Part shown: positions 13,207 through 13,917 of the stretch, in pieces
Layout of the letters: every line of letters begins with the position of its first letter
Numbering within the stretch: the first letter of the stretch is position 1
Assembly: GCA_024638345.1 (NCBI GenBank)
Contig: JAHEKL010000014.1
Location: 7,521 to 21,437, forward strand
Direction: 5' to 3'
Source of the DNA: Gammaproteobacteria bacterium
Lineage (GTDB): Bacteria > Gemmatimonadota > Gemmatimonadetes > Longimicrobiales > Gaopeijiaceae
Length of the DNA stretch: 13,917 bases
Notes under the pieces: model-generated
Databases searched by the model: none
What the model saw: only the letters and a program-made list of their open reading frames with translations
Told to the model about the DNA's origin: nothing
Position numbers and translations under genes: made by a program

Positions 13207-13917
13207 CTACGAGCCTGATCCGATGGATTCGCCAGTCCGGCGCTTGGAGAAGAGCCACACGGCGCTCAGACCGACTCCGGAGACACCGACGATGGCCGGC
13301 CCGGTCGGGAGATCCATCTGCACGGAGACCACGAAGCCCAGAGCCGCTGCAGCGACTCCGGTGCCAGACGACCAAGCCAGCACACCCAAGAGGCTCCTTC
13401 CAAGCAGGATCCCCGTGACCGGTGGCAGAACCAGGAAGCTGAAGACCAACAGGACTCCCGCCGCTTGGATGGACACGGCAATCATCAGCCCCAGGGTAGC
13501 ATACAGAAGGATACTCCACCGTGTCGTCCGGTAGCCCAGCGTAGCGGCCATTTCTCGATCGAAGGAGACGAAGACGAACTCCTTGTGGAGAAGCAGGTGA
13601 ACGGCAACAACGATCAATATGACGCTCGAAAGCAGGCGGATCTCGCCCCCGGCAATTCCGAGTATGTTCCCCCTCAGGAGCAGCGCCTGCGCGTCGGCAC
13701 CTGCCGTCTGGGCGACCAGGAGGACGGCGACGGCTCCAGCCAACACAAAGGCGATTCCCAGCCGCGCATCGCCCGGTACCCTCTCTTTCCCACCCTCGAA
13801 AGCAAAGAAGAGCACCCCGGCAAACGTGGCCAGTAACGAGAGGACCAGCTCACTTCGATCCAGGCCACCGCCAAGGCCGATGCCCAGTGCTGCCAGGAAT
13901 CCGGCCAGCGCTACGCC
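13207..13917 (-). CDS. Metal ABC transporter permease (ABC-3 family: zinc/manganese/iron), 5' end outside window
   Basis: The frame is open from the window end to the TAG at 13207-13209, giving the C-terminal ~236 residues of an ABC-3 permease (ZnuB/TroC/MntB type), the membrane subunit that moves Zn, Mn or Fe from a periplasmic binding protein into the cytosol. At least six hydrophobic segments are visible. The stretch DREMAATLGYRTTRW, followed by LLYATLGLMIAVSIQAAGVLLVFSFLVLPP, is the family's most conserved region: the cytoplasmic coupling loop to the ATPase, then the helices ending in LVLPP. The protein ends in a short basic tail (SKRRTGESIG). The ATPase and binding-protein genes, and any Zur/Fur/MntR site, would lie beyond the window edge, so the metal cannot be assigned. 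Confidence 0.88.
   Translation of the reverse strand, partial: GVALAGFLAALGIGLGGGLDRSELVLSLLATFAGVLFFAFEGGKERVPGDARLGIAFVLAGAVAVLLVAQTAGADAQALLLRGNILGIAGGEIRLLSSVILIVVAVHLLLHKEFVFVSFDREMAATLGYRTTRWSILLYATLGLMIAVSIQAAGVLLVFSFLVLPPVTGILLGRSLLGVLAWSSGTGVAAAALGFVVSVQMDLPTGPAIVGVSGVGLSAVWLFSKRRTGESIGSGS

Overview
The window is GC-rich, densely coded DNA from a diderm bacterium. Evidence for an outer membrane is an OmpH/Skp-type periplasmic chaperone, the C-terminal end of a beta-barrel protein and three secreted proteins with Sec signal peptides. The mix of an LVIVD-propeller protein, a sorbosone/glucose-dehydrogenase-like propeller and an exported DUF6282-type hydrolase is one I associate with Gemmatimonadota and related environmental lineages. 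That assignment is an impression, not a measurement. I see no rRNA, tRNA, CRISPR array, insertion sequence or phage gene, and no gene-free stretch longer than about 300 bases.

Layout. (1) 1-487, plus: 3' end of an outer-membrane beta-barrel gene. (2) 521-1727, minus: a hotdog thioesterase followed after 10 bases by a 4'-phosphopantetheinyl transferase, a small acyl/carrier-protein unit. The transferase has its two lobes in the reverse of the Sfp order. (3) 1963-3681, plus: a glycerophosphodiester phosphodiesterase, a probable terminator, then an OsmC-family thiol peroxidase tightly coupled to a DUF971 Zn-binding protein. (4) 3762-4925 minus and 5101-6048 plus: two divergently transcribed exported proteins, a sugar-dehydrogenase-like propeller and a metal-dependent hydrolase. 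(5) 6058-6594, minus: OmpH/Skp-like chaperone. (6) 6779-10958, minus: a four-gene operon, described below. (7) 11160-12956, minus: large secreted LVIVD-repeat propeller. (8) 13207 to the window end, minus: C-terminal part of a Zn/Mn/Fe-type (ABC-3) ABC transporter permease.

The most interesting part is region 6. In transcription order it encodes a cytosolic C39-like cysteine peptidase, a RimK-type ATP-grasp ligase with an RLAN-like N-terminal domain, a GCS2-type carboxylate-amine ligase and an N-formylglutamate-amidohydrolase-like hydrolase. The genes are separated by 12 and 11 bases and then overlap by 4 (GTGA). Two ATP-dependent amide-bond-forming enzymes with two amide-bond-breaking enzymes in one unit suggest a pathway that makes and trims a small peptide-like metabolite or a peptide tag on a protein. 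The individual families are known; substrate and product cannot be read from the sequence. The operon is preceded by a 200-base gap holding three inverted repeats.
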